A stretch of 64,000 nucleotides of DNA from Styela clava (Eukaryota; Chordata; Ascidiacea; Stolidobranchia; Styelidae), in contig NC_135264.1 of the NCBI RefSeq assembly GCF_964204865.1, positions 1,922,001 through 1,986,000 on the forward strand, written 5' to 3'. Numbering within the stretch: the stretch's first letter is position 1; each line of letters starts with the position of its first letter. This document shows positions 1 to 12,452 of the stretch, piece after piece. The notes under the pieces were generated by a model. The model had not been told where the DNA came from. It made no database searches and saw only the letters and a list, made by a program, of their open reading frames with translations. The translations under genes were made by a program, and so were the position numbers.

Positions 1-1098
1 CTAGCCCAAGGGTCTAAGCCAAAACTTATTGCTGTTGGGTCTAGCCCAAACTTACTTTTGTTTGATCCTAGCCCAAGGGTCTAAGCCCAAACTTATTTTT
101 GTTTGATCGTAGCCCAAGGGTCTAAGCCAAAACTTATTGCTGTTGGGTCTAGCCCAGACTTATTTTTGTTTGATCCTAGCCCAAGGGTCTAAGCCAAAAC
201 TTATTGCTGTTGGGTCTAGCCCAAACTTATTTTTGTTTGATCCTAGCCCAAGGGTCTAAGCCAAAACTTATTGCTGTTGGGTCTAGCCCAAACTTATTTT
301 TGTTTGATCCTAGCCCAAGGGTCTAAGCCAAAACTTATTGCTGTTGGGTCTAGCACAGACTTATTTTTGTTTGATCCTAGCCCAAGGGTCTAAGCCAAAA
401 CTTATTGCTGTTGGGTCTAGCCCAAACTTAATTTGTTTGATCCTAGCCCAAGGGTCTAAGCCAAAACTTATTGCTGTTGGGTCTAGCCCAAACTTATTTT
501 TGTTTGATCCTAGCCCAAGGGTATAAGCCCAAACTTATTTTTGTTTGATCCTAGCCCAAGGGTCTAAGCCAAAACTTATTGCTGTTGGGTCTAGCCCAGA
601 CTTATTTTTGTTTGATCCTAGCCCAAGAGTCTAAGCCAAAACTTATTGCTGTTGGGTCTAGCCCAAACTTACTTTTGTTTGATCCTAGCCCAAGGGTCTA
701 AGCCAAAACTTATTGCTGTTGGGTCTAGCCCAAACTTACTTTTGTTTGATCCTAGCCCAAGGGTCTAAGCCCAAACTTATTTTTGTTTGATCGTAGCCCA
801 AGGGTCTAAGCCAAAACTTATTGCTGTTGGGTCTAGCCCAAGACTTATTTTTGTTTGATCCTAGCCCAAGGGTCTAAGCCAAAACTTATTGCTGTTGGGT
901 CTAGCCCAGACTTATTTTTGTTTGATCCTAGCCCAAGGGTCTAAGCCAAAACTTATTGCTGTTGGGTCTAGCCCAGACTTATTTTTGTTTGATCCTAGCC
1001 CAAGGGTCTAAGCCAAAACTTATTTCTGTTGGGTCAAGCTTAAACTTATTTTTGTTTGATTCTAGCCCAAGGGTCGAAGCCAAAACTTATTTCTGTAT
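1..1098. repeat. Minisatellite, 67-bp unit with a 41-bp short variant
   Basis: Tandem copies of a unit beginning CTAGCCCAAGGGTCTAAGCC. The first full period runs from base 1 to base 67. A shorter 41-bp form (for example 68-108, and again near 510-550 and 755-795) lacks the segment containing TTATTGCTGTTGGG. The 67-bp unit is itself an imperfect internal duplication, since its two halves share GTCTA(A/G)CC..AAACTTATT. Most copies differ by single bases; the last copies before 1098 are the most degraded. The array continues beyond the left edge. The period is not a multiple of three, so open frames across it are accidental. Confidence 0.97.
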
Positions 1099-2161
1099 AT
1101 AGTTAATATTTCATACAGGTCAACTATAATCTAAGAAATGTGGAATGAGATTATGATACTTTCTCGTTCAAGTATCCTTGTGGCTACTGCAATATAGATT
1201 ATTAGACGAGGAGAAAGGAAAGGCAGCTTAATATACAATAAACTAGTAAATAATATGTAGGATATTCGTCACGACACAAAAGCAACTATAAAATGGGACA
1301 TATTTCTCTACAAAACTAGAAATGGGTATAATTTGAGATAAATGGATGTGTTTTTAAAGCAGTTTTTTAATAATCAAGAACTTTTCTAAAAAAAAAATAT
1401 ATACTTCATCTCATTTGAACAGAGATATAAGTAGGTAAGGAAGTGCATTTCCCATTGGAAATGCACAAATTTGAACGGATATAAAAAAGAGAAACAAAAA
1501 CACCTCAACCTGATAAGCAGTGAAATAAAAAATTATAAAAAATGTCACATAGACAGAGGTGACCGAGTCGAGCAAATATACCCAAATTAAATCATTGGTC
1601 AAACCGCAGCTTCCGCAAACCCCTGCACATAATACAATTGCAATAAATGAAACAATAAAAAAGAACCAAATTTAGTCCCGGCACAATACCCGATTTTTCA
1701 CAGGAAGTATACCCAAAAATTTATTCTAAAATGAAAAAAATGCCTACCGGTAACTACAAATCTATAACAGTATAAATCCCAGCTAAGACATATAACACGT
1801 AAATGACAAAAATCTCATCGGAGTTATAATCAATTGTACAAATATAAAAAATCATATATAAAATATTTAAAATCAAAGAACAGTTACACGATAAGCTTAT
1901 AAATAAAACAATATGAAATCACAATGGAAATAAATCAAGTGGCAGGACTACGCTACACCTGCCATAGCAACGAATGATTCCGTGGTCATATTTAACAGGT
2001 TATTCTGGTCCTCTTAGTACGAACCCCAGGGTTAAAATATGAATATCATTACATCCATAATGTCATTACTATCAACAATATTGTCATTCTCAAAGCCAAA
2101 ATCAAGCAAATTAATACCATCTAAGATGATCAACATAAGTAATCCTATATTTTCCACTCCA
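1099..2161. other. Intergenic, AT-rich, no gene seen
   Basis: No coding region, RNA gene or element boundary could be supported here. Short open frames have biased, low-complexity translations and no recognisable motif. Confidence 0.6.
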
Positions 2162-3012
2162 GAGATGGCCAATACCGAATGGCGAATAGTTCGCATTTTC
2201 AATACATTTGGAATTATTATTTTCGAATATGAAATATCGGATACATTCGAAAATAAAATAAAATAAAAGAAAGAATATTTTAGTGTATAAAGAAGTTTGC
2301 ATACAATAAACAATGGAATAACTGTTATCTACAATCTGGCTATTCACCAGACATTTTATGTCCGCACATCGCCGTGATATTTTAGAGTAGTTTTGTTTTT
2401 CACATTGTAGTAGGTACGAAAATACAAATTAAAAATTAATTATAATCAGGCAGTTTAAAACATTTCATGTTGATTGCCGTGGCATTCATTTTTCGTTATT
2501 TTACGCAACCATGAGATAAGTTGAACAAAATCAAAATAATACAGCGAGGCATTTTAGATGCTGGTATCTAAACATTTTGCCCAACAGAAAATCATCCTAG
2601 TGAAAAGTCTATACTATTATCTATCATTATCAAAATTATTTGCAGAAAAGAGAGAAAAAGTATGAATTATATTTCCCAATAATTCCGACTTGCGACAATT
2701 TATTGGGTATCGTAACACTTGTGGCATTACATACCGTAAGTTTAAATTTTTCGACGTCATCGAAATGAATGTGTAAATTAGAAGCCTTGAAGGGGAATAG
2801 CGGCTATGTCAATCACTCAATCGTGCAACAATATGAGGCGCACGTTCACACCGAAGATAACAAACAATCAAAGTGCCAGGTCTATTTCATCGTCAGTACA
2901 ATACAAAGCGCAGAAAACTGTTCGAAGATTTCACTTAGGAGGCAAAACACCTCACTGACAGCTGAATGCGGCTATTATTCAGAAAGGTACTTGAATCGTT
3001 TTGGACAACCCT
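2162..3012. mobile_element. hAT-like non-autonomous element, family A copy
   Basis: The left end AGAGATGGCCAATACCGAAT matches the left end of the larger element at 24496. The right end TCGTTTTGGACAACCCTG matches the right end of that element at 26475. The interior shares the motif CCAGACATTTTATGTCCGCA with many other places in the window. No clear 8-bp target duplication was found, so the ends are less certain than for the other hAT copies. It carries no transposase. Confidence 0.5.
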
Positions 3013-6000
3013 GTTTACCAGTATTATTAACATTCTTGATGTAATAAACAAAATGTGAAAAAAAAAAAAACACTTTAAAGGGTCTCACCCAACCAGTTGA
3101 CCAACCTATTCTTACATGGATAAAAAATACCATACAAAATCCCCCACATTAAAAACAAAGATTTGACAGTTACATTGAAATTTCGTTTCTGCCAAACAGC
3201 AGATTTCATGATTGATCCCTGGCAAATTCGAAGGGTTCAGATGGGGCATTATTGAACAGTTCAACAATTTCATCATGTAACGTTCATTCATACACAACTC
3301 ATGGAGTTGTCTGTATATTTCAAGCACAATTAGACTGATTTTCCTACAGGTGCAGACGATAAAACACCCAATATAGAACTCCATCAATGACTTTCATTAT
3401 CTTTCAGCAGCTGCACAAAATTCAAATTTTCCTGGAATAGAACAGTAGATCTACAGATAAAGTAGGTTGATCCAAGGTTTTCTTCATAGTTAGAACTTTT
3501 GAAATATGACATCCTTCATCCGCCTTTCGCATTCATATAATCTGATGCCATAATAAAACAATCACCAGGTTAGACCAGTTTGCCCCATCTAAAAAAATAT
3601 AAATCAAGTCATTACAAATTTGAACTGAATTATACGATTTACTGATCAAACTCTCTTCAAAAATACGATTCGGATCACAGAGACAAACAAATTGACATTA
3701 GGTTGAAAGCAAGAGCGCAAAAATGATACACCTCATGAAAAAAAGTAAAATTTCAATTAAGTAGTTGAGTGAGTAGAGTAGTTGAAAAAACATCTATAAA
3801 ATTTAAGTTTAGAGCAGTGGTTTTTCACCTTTTTGGTGGAGCGGGTCTATAGAAACATTGCTGATTGAAGCTTTTTTCCACTAGTGCTCTGATATGAGGC
3901 GAACTACAGCTCACTTGTCAGATATAGCAATGGTTCCTGGACCTTTTTTCACACGACCCAAATTTTTATACCATCTAAGACTACAAGTACTCCTGTATAT
4001 TGACTGCAAGTGGATGTGGACGGTACACAATAGTCCAAAAATATATGACCGAGTACGGCAATGCATACGCGTATCCACAAAATATTTTATGGTGTTTTTC
4101 GTTGAAATACGATTTTACAGACTTTGGGCTTTTATTTTATGCAAATTACTTAATTATTATATTACTTAATTTTATTTCAGAATATATTGGATATTTTATA
4201 TTCGAAAATAATAATTTAGAATGTATTGGAAATAGTAGATTATTCAGGTATATGAATTGATTTCAAAGAGTCTGAAGATACTATACTAACCTTTACTATG
4301 AATATGATGACTAGAAAATATGGCATCAACATTGAATCTTGTACATTTCCGACAACATATTTTGTAAAAATAGTCGAAACGTGAGCACAGTATACATGAG
4401 TAATGTGATGTTATGTGAACTCAGAAGTTTAAGGCTGATGACTATCAGTAACTGGCACCAGAGTCTGCAATATGTATCGAATATAAATTGTTTTGGTAAG
4501 GCATTAATGAAATAAGGCAATAAGGCGTCAATTTACAGACAGTTCGCCATGCTTTTATGGTCAAAACCATATTATTGTGTTTGTTATCACCTTAATATCA
4601 CCACCAACATAATTTACCACAGTCATACTTTCAATCATGTTTAGGATACTTGATTGAAGTTGGTCAGTGCTGATAATAATGCTCATTTCTGTATAGATTC
4701 GGTATAATTGAGATATGTAAATAGAACTAGACAAAATGAAATATTTAAAATACATGATTTGTTGCTGGTAATAAAGACTTGCCAATTGTGGTAGCGTTGA
4801 AAAAATGCGGCATAGTGATATATCAGACTGATATTCATTCTTCGACTGAAGGAAACTATCAGTAGCGAATGCTGCATTTATGCAAGAAAACTGTAGATTG
4901 TAATCCAATGAGATTGGAACGTATTTTCTTTTATCACTCAAGCCCCTTATGATATAAAACTTCATTTACATTCTTATTGAAAGTCAAACACTCCATTTTA
5001 GGAGAAAATCAACTTCGGCGTATGCAAGTCTCCTTTAATTAGTAGTGCTTAAAATAATCAACTAAGTGCATTATACACGTGTCAGAAATTTAAAATTCCA
5101 ACTCCCAACTCTAGAGAATTCAAAACCGGACTCTGTTTAAAAATTTTGAGAATACGAGTCAACTACACAGCCCTATTGAATACTAGAGTCCAGAAATTTT
5201 GGGTCCAAGACAAATATTATCTGCAGTGTAAAAAATTTGGAGACTAAACTATATCATCAATATTAAATTCACAACAATTCAAACATAATTCTATGTTTAA
5301 GTGGCTTTTCATACAGAATCTTTTTTGAAGCAAGAGATGCAATGTATCCTAAACAACTTTCCAGCTTTATAAATGTTTGGATAGAAGAATAGTTTGGTCA
5401 CAGAAGTATCAGATAGACAGATATCAAACAGAGAGTAATACATAAATAATCAAACAGAGAAAAGTTATTTTAGTTACCTGTAATTCAATAAATGCTGTAC
5501 TGTAATGTATTGCAAACAGAAATATTGCAATTACTGGATAGACAATCATGTCTGACTGAAGACGTTCTCACTGAAAATACGAAAAAATGAAGTTTTAAAT
5601 AGGTTTTAAAAATTCAAAACGGAATCTTATATTGTACGAAAGTGATTCCCGTTTATAATAACATTTGTCACGATAAATCAATGTTTCCTAAAGCATTATT
5701 ATTCATCCGTACACATTAAGAACTACAGGCAGTAATAAAATAATAACAAAATCAACATTAAGATTAAGGTTATTAAAAAGTTGTATATCTGACGATATTG
5801 GACATTTAACTGGTGTATAATTGTCAGTGGTTCCCAACCTGGGTGTCGCATTTTTTGAGGGGGTCGCGGGATAACATAATTTAATGTGCAACTTTTTTCT
5901 ATAAAATCTCGATGAAAAAAATAAATTTGTATATAACCGGAAAAATTATAAACGAGAAACAATGGAAACCAATATTTGAGGCTTTGGGTTGACTAATTCC

Positions 6001-7140
6001 AAACTAAGGTCTCCCACTTCAGAACACTCTTACCAATGTGATATATTATCTGTTGACACTACAGCATGCATTTTAATTTTGACTATGAGTTTGTGGTTCA
6101 GTACCCTTTCATTGACTTCCCCATTTACCTATTTTGGAACCCGCCCTCTCTCTCTACGAATTCTATATTATTTATTGAATCTATAATGAGCCGCTTTCCA
6201 GTCCCATTTTTGTACAGTTTAGGTGATTTATCATAATAAACTGAATATTTGTGCTACACAATTCGAAGTGCTTACTATATATATAAAAAAGCAAATTTCC
6301 TCCCTTGGGCAGAATTCTTCCCGGATTGGGAAGCATTGCGATAGGTGTCTCATTTTACCACTTGTGCGTTGGAGTATTATTCGACAAGAAACTTAGCAGT
6401 CGCGGCAAAAAAAATTTGTAGACATGGCAGCGTCAAAAATTGAGTATGTTCCTCATTTTTTTTTCAATTTCAAGTGTTGCGTGGAAATTGCGCAACTGTA
6501 AAGGCCCTCTCGTTCATCTTCTACTATCAAGTCAGGCAAACTTTCTATGAAATGAGTAACAAGAAAGTACAGAGTTATGCATTTTCATGAGCGTATTTTT
6601 AGCTACCACTCTGGTCAATTTTGCTCCCGTTATTTTCAGTTTTCAGTAAATCAGTTTGATAAATTAGGTACCAGTAGGTCTTGTAAATTGCCCTGATATC
6701 CGGAAATACTGTACTCATCAAATAGTACTGATAGTGCAATTTCTATTTTGGGGATAACAGGGTAATTCAATAAATGATAGTATTTGAATTGATTTGAGGA
6801 TAACTATTTTGCAGAAAACAATAAAGCTTAACATCCTCTCTTTTGTATGGCATACTAATTTAAAATCAGCATATATTGTGAAAGGGTGCGGTAAGCTAAA
6901 AAACATGAGTTTTTTCCTGAAAAATTTGGTGCCGCACGAACAAAAAGTTTGGAAACAGCTGATATAAACAGTAAATAGGCAATTATAAAACTGGCAAAAC
7001 AAAATGGTCTTCGAGGTGTAGTAGCAAACCTAATGTATATTTGATAATTTATAAGCAAGATACATATATTAATTTACACTCTCGGATTTGAAATTAAACT
7101 TGCGGAGTGCGGACCCTTGCGGACTGTATTGACAGAATCT
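3013..7140. other. Intergenic, scattered hAT fragments
   Basis: Two terminal-repeat-like starts without a matching partner were seen: CAGTGGTTTTTCACC near 3814 and CAGTGGTTCCCAACCTGGG at 5825. Bases about 4160-4230 are an inverted, diverged copy of the left part of family A (compare 2195-2265). A segment at about 3865-3935 recurs at about 7660-7730. A 134-residue open frame at 4561-4965 on the minus strand has no recognisable domain. No supported gene. Confidence 0.55.
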
Positions 7141-7149
7141 TTGAGTGCC

Positions 7150-7245
7150 ACGGAGCTAATGTGGAGAACCATTGCTCTATTAATTATGCCGGCACCATAG
7201 GTTGTAGACCTCTGGTTCGAACCCATCCGCGTTTGAATTAAATTA
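7150..7245 (+). repeat. tRNA-like SINE head (possible)
   Basis: A good B-box match, GGTTCGAACC, lies at 7214-7223. An A-box-like GAGCTAATGTGG lies at 7153-7164, a spacing usual for tRNA-derived promoters. The T stem pairs only partly and no full cloverleaf closes, so this is not a functional tRNA gene. A tRNA-derived SINE is the likeliest reading, but its tail and target duplication were not identified. Confidence 0.3.
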
Positions 7246-7444
7246 GAACTTACTTTGGCTCTCAATTACAAATTTGTTGAATTGTCTATCAAATAATGAC
7301 TGTGGATTCAATGCTTTTTCAGTTTCTTTCAGAAATTACAAATTCATGTCTTCACCAAAAGTTTGAAATTTTGACTCTTTATTCCAATATCAGTAAAATC
7401 ATGTCACTCTCTAGAATCCGTCATCAAATACTAAATATAAATTA

Positions 7445-7534
<90 letters not shown>

Positions 7535-7777
7535 TCATGGTCTTCTGTCTATCTGGGCTGCTAATCTTCTGTTAGAATGGCCCACTCTCTTTGTACTAAA
7601 AAATAGATCAACTGTGAGCATAAAATGTAGAAGGGTAATGAGATCTTGAGTAATAGTGAAGACTTTTTCAGCTAGTGCTCTGAAATGAAGCGATAACTAC
7701 TGCCCACTTGTCATATATAAACGATACCAGCACCTAGGTATTGCATTATCGTGTCTTGCATTAATAAGACTCTAAAA

Positions 7778-8662
7778 CATTGGTTCTCAAACCTTTAAAA
7801 TCGCACCTCATTTATAAAATTCGTCAAGTCTTGTGTCAAACTCAAAAATAACAAGATAACACATTGAAAATATGTGGATAGAACGTAAATATCGAAATCT
7901 AACAAATATATTCATTTTTAATTACCGTATATAATTGCATATAAGCCGAGTTACTTTTCATAAACTAATACCGCAAACCTAAACTGAACGATATTATCAT
8001 CAATGGCGCCAGGCTAACAAATAACATCGGCCATAGATACTAAATAATATTTAAGAGCTATTTCATAGGCTGAAAATGCAAAGATTTCCCGGTATGCTCG
8101 GTCACTATTGATGAAAACAATGAATTACGACACAATTTGCTTCTAAATTTATTGTCGTGGTCACCCATGATATCTTGACTATGTTAGAAATACAAAAATA
8201 ATTGTAAAATATTTTCAATCAAAAACATTCTCGATGTGTTGTAAGTACTTCAAGTCGGCGCTCATTTAAATCCTCTCATGTCGACAGTAATTTAGTCGTG
8301 CCGTAAGGGGCTGTCTTCGAATACGAATACGATTAAACATAAAAATTGAAAAATGTTCTCAATCAAAATGTGAGTGCAATATGCCCTATTAATATAAACA
8401 CTGAAAACGATACTAGAAGATAGCGAATAACAATATTTGAATATTAAATTTGAATTGAACATCATCGACTGTAATAGTTGCTTACAGCATGTTACGATTT
8501 GGAGAGTCGGCTTATACGCAAATTTTTATAAATTCACTATTTTAATAAAGTCGTTTTTAGAAGGTCGGCTTATACGTGAGATTGGCTCATAAGTGAGGCT
8601 CTACAGTAGCTGCACTCCAACTAACCTCTAGCGGGGCACACCCAACTGTTTGAGAACCACTG
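7778..8662. mobile_element. hAT-like element with nested MITE
   Basis: The terminal inverted repeats are CATTGGTTCTCAAAC at the left and GTTTGAGAACCACTG at the right. They are flanked by an imperfect 8-bp target duplication (CTCTAAAA at 7770-7777, CTTTTAAA at 8663-8670). Inside, 7923-8608 has its own inverted ends, TACCGTA..ATAAGCC and GGCTTAT..TACAGTA, consistent with a second, TA-targeting MITE inserted into the hAT. No transposase frame was found. Confidence 0.7.
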
Positions 8663-10128
8663 CTTTTAAATACCATAGCAATCTACGGACATAATATGTG
8701 TGGTAAACTGCCCGATTATAATTAATTTTTCATGCATATTTTTGCCATTCTGCGAAGTTATTATTTATTAATAAGCTACAAAGATCCGTGAAGAATCCCA
8801 AGAAATGTTTTTCATTCAATTAAGTATGATAATAATTGATTGAATATACTTAATAACATTGGTTAGCTTAATAATATGTCCATCATAGTTAGGGATGGGC
8901 AATTCAGAATACCGAATCCGGAGGATTAGAATTTAGCAGGATCTGACAATAGGTTGCGGTTTCTGCCTCTTCATCACCACGCGTCAATTTTTTTATTTCA
9001 GGTTTCTAATTTAATATTCAAATATGAGCGTTTTCTCCTACGTGGAAATCTCACTGGTTTAATATTACTTGCATACCTTTGCGAAAAAAAAAACTGTGAA
9101 ATCAGCAAACATGGTAATCTCAAGTGGCATATTCAGAACAGCAGCGACTTAGTGGCGATATTCTGATAACGTGATTGCAGCAATCTTTATGAATATTTTA
9201 TAGAAATGTCTTGCTTTATTTTACATTCCCAAAAATGATGTTAACCAAAAGCCAGGCGGTAAATGTTACAATATTATTTGCGATTAGTTTAGATCAAATA
9301 TTAAATATTATTATTACTTTTAGGACACCAATTTCCAAGATACAAATTCCAAAGTTGTATGGCAAAACATGGCAATCTGTCAAATTTATTCTTCATTAAA
9401 TAAATATAATTTATACCTTTTCTTGCTTCGTGGCAAATAATTTTGATAATGATAGTTAAAAGTATCGAATTTTACTAGGATGATTTTCTGTTGCGCAAAA
9501 TATTCAAATCCGTGAACAATACCAGCATTCAAAATGCCTTACCATATTAATTTAATTTTGTTTAACGTAACCCATGGCTGAGTCGACATAGAAAAAAATA
9601 AAATCATTTGGCCTACTAGCATACTTTATTAAAATACCACGGATATAAAATGCATATAAAATGTGTGGGCAATCTGCGGACATAAAATGTCTGGTAAATA
9701 GCCAGGTTGTGGATAACAATTATTCCATTGATTTTAAAAACAATTTCAAAATGAAAATATTGCAACGAATATGGTTCTCTTTCTGTTTCACAGTTAATAA
9801 ATTAAAAATTACGCCAAATTTGGCATTTGAAACTTTTGACATAAATCCTGATTTTATCTAGTGAACTAAATTTGATAAAATTTGTAGGCTATTTGTGATT
9901 GCACAACACAATAGTTTCAAAATGAAGTAATCTCTTGGCTCAAATATAAGCAGAAGAAGGTAATTTCTGCCCCAACATTAAAACCAATAACCTAACTGAC
10001 AAAAAGTCTCGCGAGAATGTTTTAGAAGATTCAGCTTGTGTAAGAGTTCCGCTCAAATTCAATTCTCACAAGAAATTGGGCAATTTATGTCTTCATGTCC
10101 TTGAGTAAGATTAGACTAGGGCCCATAG
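8663..10128. other. Intergenic with inverted fragments of hAT family A
   Basis: 8892 onward begins like family A (AGGGATGGGCAATTC). Bases 9672-9737 are the inverse of 2306-2372, and 8688-8712 is another inverse copy of the ACACATTTTATGTCC motif. Bases about 9420-9560 match, in reverse, the internal repeats at 24745-24860 and 25440-25570. No gene. Confidence 0.5.
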
Positions 10129-10661
10129 TTAGACCAACCATACATCCCGGTTTAAACGTCTGTCCCGGTGTCCCGTCCCGGTTAGCAAAATGTCCCGGAA
10201 TTTGACTTTAGTGAAATTTTCAAAATTAACTCCGACCTTATGCAAAATTATGAATAATTCCGTCCCAGAAGGCATAACTTTAACTCGAGGCTCATATCTT
10301 AATTTTTTAGCCTATTAGGTCGAGTAAAATATCCGGCAGAGCTTGAGAAATCCTTTGGCTAGGGAATAATGAGTGACGTTCATTTCGTCATTATTCTATT
10401 GACTCCAATGAAACTACAGCAATTGCTGCATCAGAAGCCTTATTATGCTTGGAGTTGGAGAAGGCATAATAACTTTCATTTGGTTTTGTTTGAGTCATAT
10501 TATGCTGAAAGTAATCTAGAACTTGAGATTCTGTAGAGTAATGCAATATTAAAGCTTATAGATATAAATATGGAATAAAAATTTGCAAAGCTCAGGCCGC
10601 CGGCCTTTCGTCCAGTTATTTCATTCATAGTTTTGAGTTTGTCCCGGATTAAGTCCACCTA
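10129..10661. mobile_element. hAT-like element, tentative
   Basis: Opposed ends TTAGACCAACC..ATCCCGG and CCGGATTAAGTCCACCTA could pair as degraded inverted repeats. The flanks GCCCATAG (10121-10128) and GGCTATAG (10662-10669) agree at 6 of 8 bases, as an old target duplication would. The left end is rich in GTCCCGG repeats. No transposase. Confidence 0.45.
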
Positions 10662-10680
10662 GGCTATAGTGCTAGTATCG

Positions 10681-11144
10681 GTACATCGGGTCTGGTATAG
10701 TGTAGTACCACATGTACTTCTAGTTGACCTGGCTCAACAATTTTTACATATGTCAATCCTAACCCCCACCTGACTACGTCACCGAAAAATTACGTCATTT
10801 CGACGTCACAGTGGCGTAATAAGGCCCACCGAAGTATGCGGATGGTCGTCCAAAACGCGCAGACGATCACCCGAAATCGAGCAAGCAATTTCTCCCGTTT
10901 TCTTGTCACAACGATCACGATAGGAGAGATTGTCGGCTTTAGCAAGTTCGTTATCGGCGGCGCAGATGACATTTCGGGCGATCGTAATTATACTTTGGCA
11001 ATCTCTATGACGTGATGGTGACGTCGAAGTGACGTAATTTTTGGATGGCATAGTCAGGTGGGGGTTAGGAATAGCATATGCAAAATTCGTTATGCTACGC
11101 CCACCGGAAGTACTTGTGGTACTAAACTATACTAGACCCGGTAC
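10681..11144. mobile_element. Fold-back element (long inverted repeats)
   Basis: The left arm starts GTACATCGGGTCTGGTATAG and the right arm ends CTATACTAGACCCGGTAC. The arms stay complementary for about 140 bases, including CTAACCCCCACCTGACTA against TAGTCAGGTGGGGGTTAG and paired GACGTC/GACGTAA stretches. The centre (about 10850-10990) contains further short inverted pieces such as CCCGAAAT and ATTTCGGG. It is non-coding; the family is unassigned. Confidence 0.75.
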
Positions 11145-11239
11145 ATCTTGGAGGTATTTGTAGACCATTAGCTTGTCTTCGCTGGTATCAGCTTGATATT
11201 AGGCCATTCGTTTGACTAACCTGGCTCAAGGAATCCATA

Positions 11240-11510
11240 TTTCCAGTCTCGACGTCGCCTACAATTATTTTCCCATTTGTTTCTTCTGCCGGCATACCGT
11301 ATGATGATAGCTTCAATAGTTGCACTGTTTTGCCATTCCCGAGCCGAGCGACCCTTCATTTATTAGCAGAAGGCAACAGCCTAGCCGAGGGCGAGGATCA
11401 CGCAGAACCGCTGTAAGATCGCAGGCGACGTTGATCGAAAATGGCGCCAATTTACATCGTTGCGCAATCTAGGTATAGAGGACTTGCACGGGTCACGTGA
11501 CTTTGTTTAC
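11240..11510 (+). promoter_or_regulatory. CpG-richer promoter-like stretch with palindromic E-box
   Basis: This interval has a visibly higher CpG content than its surroundings. It contains AAAATGGCGCCA near 11440 and a perfect 10-bp palindrome GTCACGTGAC at 11492-11501, the core bound by bHLH-zip factors such as USF/MITF/Max. It ends about 100 bases before the ATG of the THAP remnant. The role as a promoter is inferred from position and composition only. Confidence 0.35.
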
Positions 11511-11596
11511 TGGACGGCAAAAAAACAAAAACGTCCATTTGGCTCCTGTCAGTTGCAAGTCGGATTATACGTTTCCGTTTTGTTTGGCTGTTGAAA

Positions 11597-11900
11597 ATGG
11601 TTATTTCGTATTGTTCCGTTGGCTGTACGTATAGTATATAGACAACGAAATGGATCTTCAGTTATATTCCACTGTTTTGAAAAGATCCGGAACGTCGCGC
11701 AATGTAGATATCATCTATTGGAAGGACTGCTTGGTGTCAAGTCCAGAAGTCATCTCGATTGTGTTTCACTGTTTGCGGACAGCACTTCGGTGATGGTGAG
11801 TGATAAATTAGATAATAGGATAAAAAAATTTTGGCTCGCCGAAAGGGAGAACCGGAAAAATCGTGAAAAAACAAAACAGCAATGCTCAATAATGTGAGAA
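11597..11900 (+). pseudogene. Broken THAP-type zinc-finger exon
   Basis: THAP domains are C2CH DNA-binding modules found at the start of host regulators and of P-element-like transposases. The ATG at 11597 opens MVISYCSVGCTYS, giving the N-terminal Met-Val and a Cys-X3-Cys pair, then a stop. The next part, with the FHCF stretch, lies in another frame at about 11619-11680. The reading then returns to the first frame as KDPERRAM, stop, ISSIGRTAW. A later segment in that frame, SSRLCFTVCGQHF, supplies the Cys-X2-His pair typical of the C-terminal half. A good splice donor, ATG|GTGAGT, follows at about 11795. At least one frameshift pair and in-frame stops mean it cannot be translated as a THAP domain. 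Whether it came from a host gene or a transposon cannot be told; no downstream exon was recognised. Confidence 0.65.
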
Positions 11901-12452
11901 CAAACATTAAAACGAAGTGTTATCAAATCTTTCACAGTAACGGTAATCTCATTTGATAAAAAAAACTCCCGATTTCGCTGACCGCTAGATCGCCTAAATG
12001 TGATCGCCGAACCACCATGCTACGATGCGCAATTTTTTAATTTTGATGACGTCATCATATATAACTTTGAAGTGAAAAACAAATCTCGTAGGGCCTACAT
12101 AAATGTTTGAAATAAATAAAAGTAATAACCTTCTAGCAGCAGCAACACTCTTTAAGCATTGAAAATTTCAGAGCAAATGATTATGTATTTAAAGAGAAAA
12201 GCTATTAAAAAAAATTTGGAGATGGAGATTGCAAAATCATTTCTATAATTTTCCTCAGCGCCTCGTCGCCAATGATCGCACAGTAGTTTTCAAATTTGTC
12301 AAACAGAACGCGCAGTTCTGCAATAAATTAAAAAAAAATTAAACATCGATATCCACCAGAGCGCAAGACTTGATACACGCGTGATTAAAAGAACCGACAT
12401 TTGTATGTGGAATGCCGAAATAATCACGTCATAATCGTGAAACATACTTTAG

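Noticed and set aside
338..526. Open frame across the minisatellite
   Set aside because: The repeat period is 67, the frame changes each unit, and the translation is just the repeat. No start context or splice support.
1..1098. CRISPR-like array
   Set aside because: No unique spacers; the whole 67-bp unit is repeated, and the sequence context is eukaryotic.
4561..4965. 134-residue minus-strand frame, among the longest in the window
   Set aside because: No recognisable domain, AT-driven composition (Ile/Ser/Tyr rich), no splice or promoter support and no second copy to judge conservation.
7150..7245. Functional tRNA gene
   Set aside because: B box is good, but the T stem and acceptor stem do not close; a SINE head or pseudogene is more likely.
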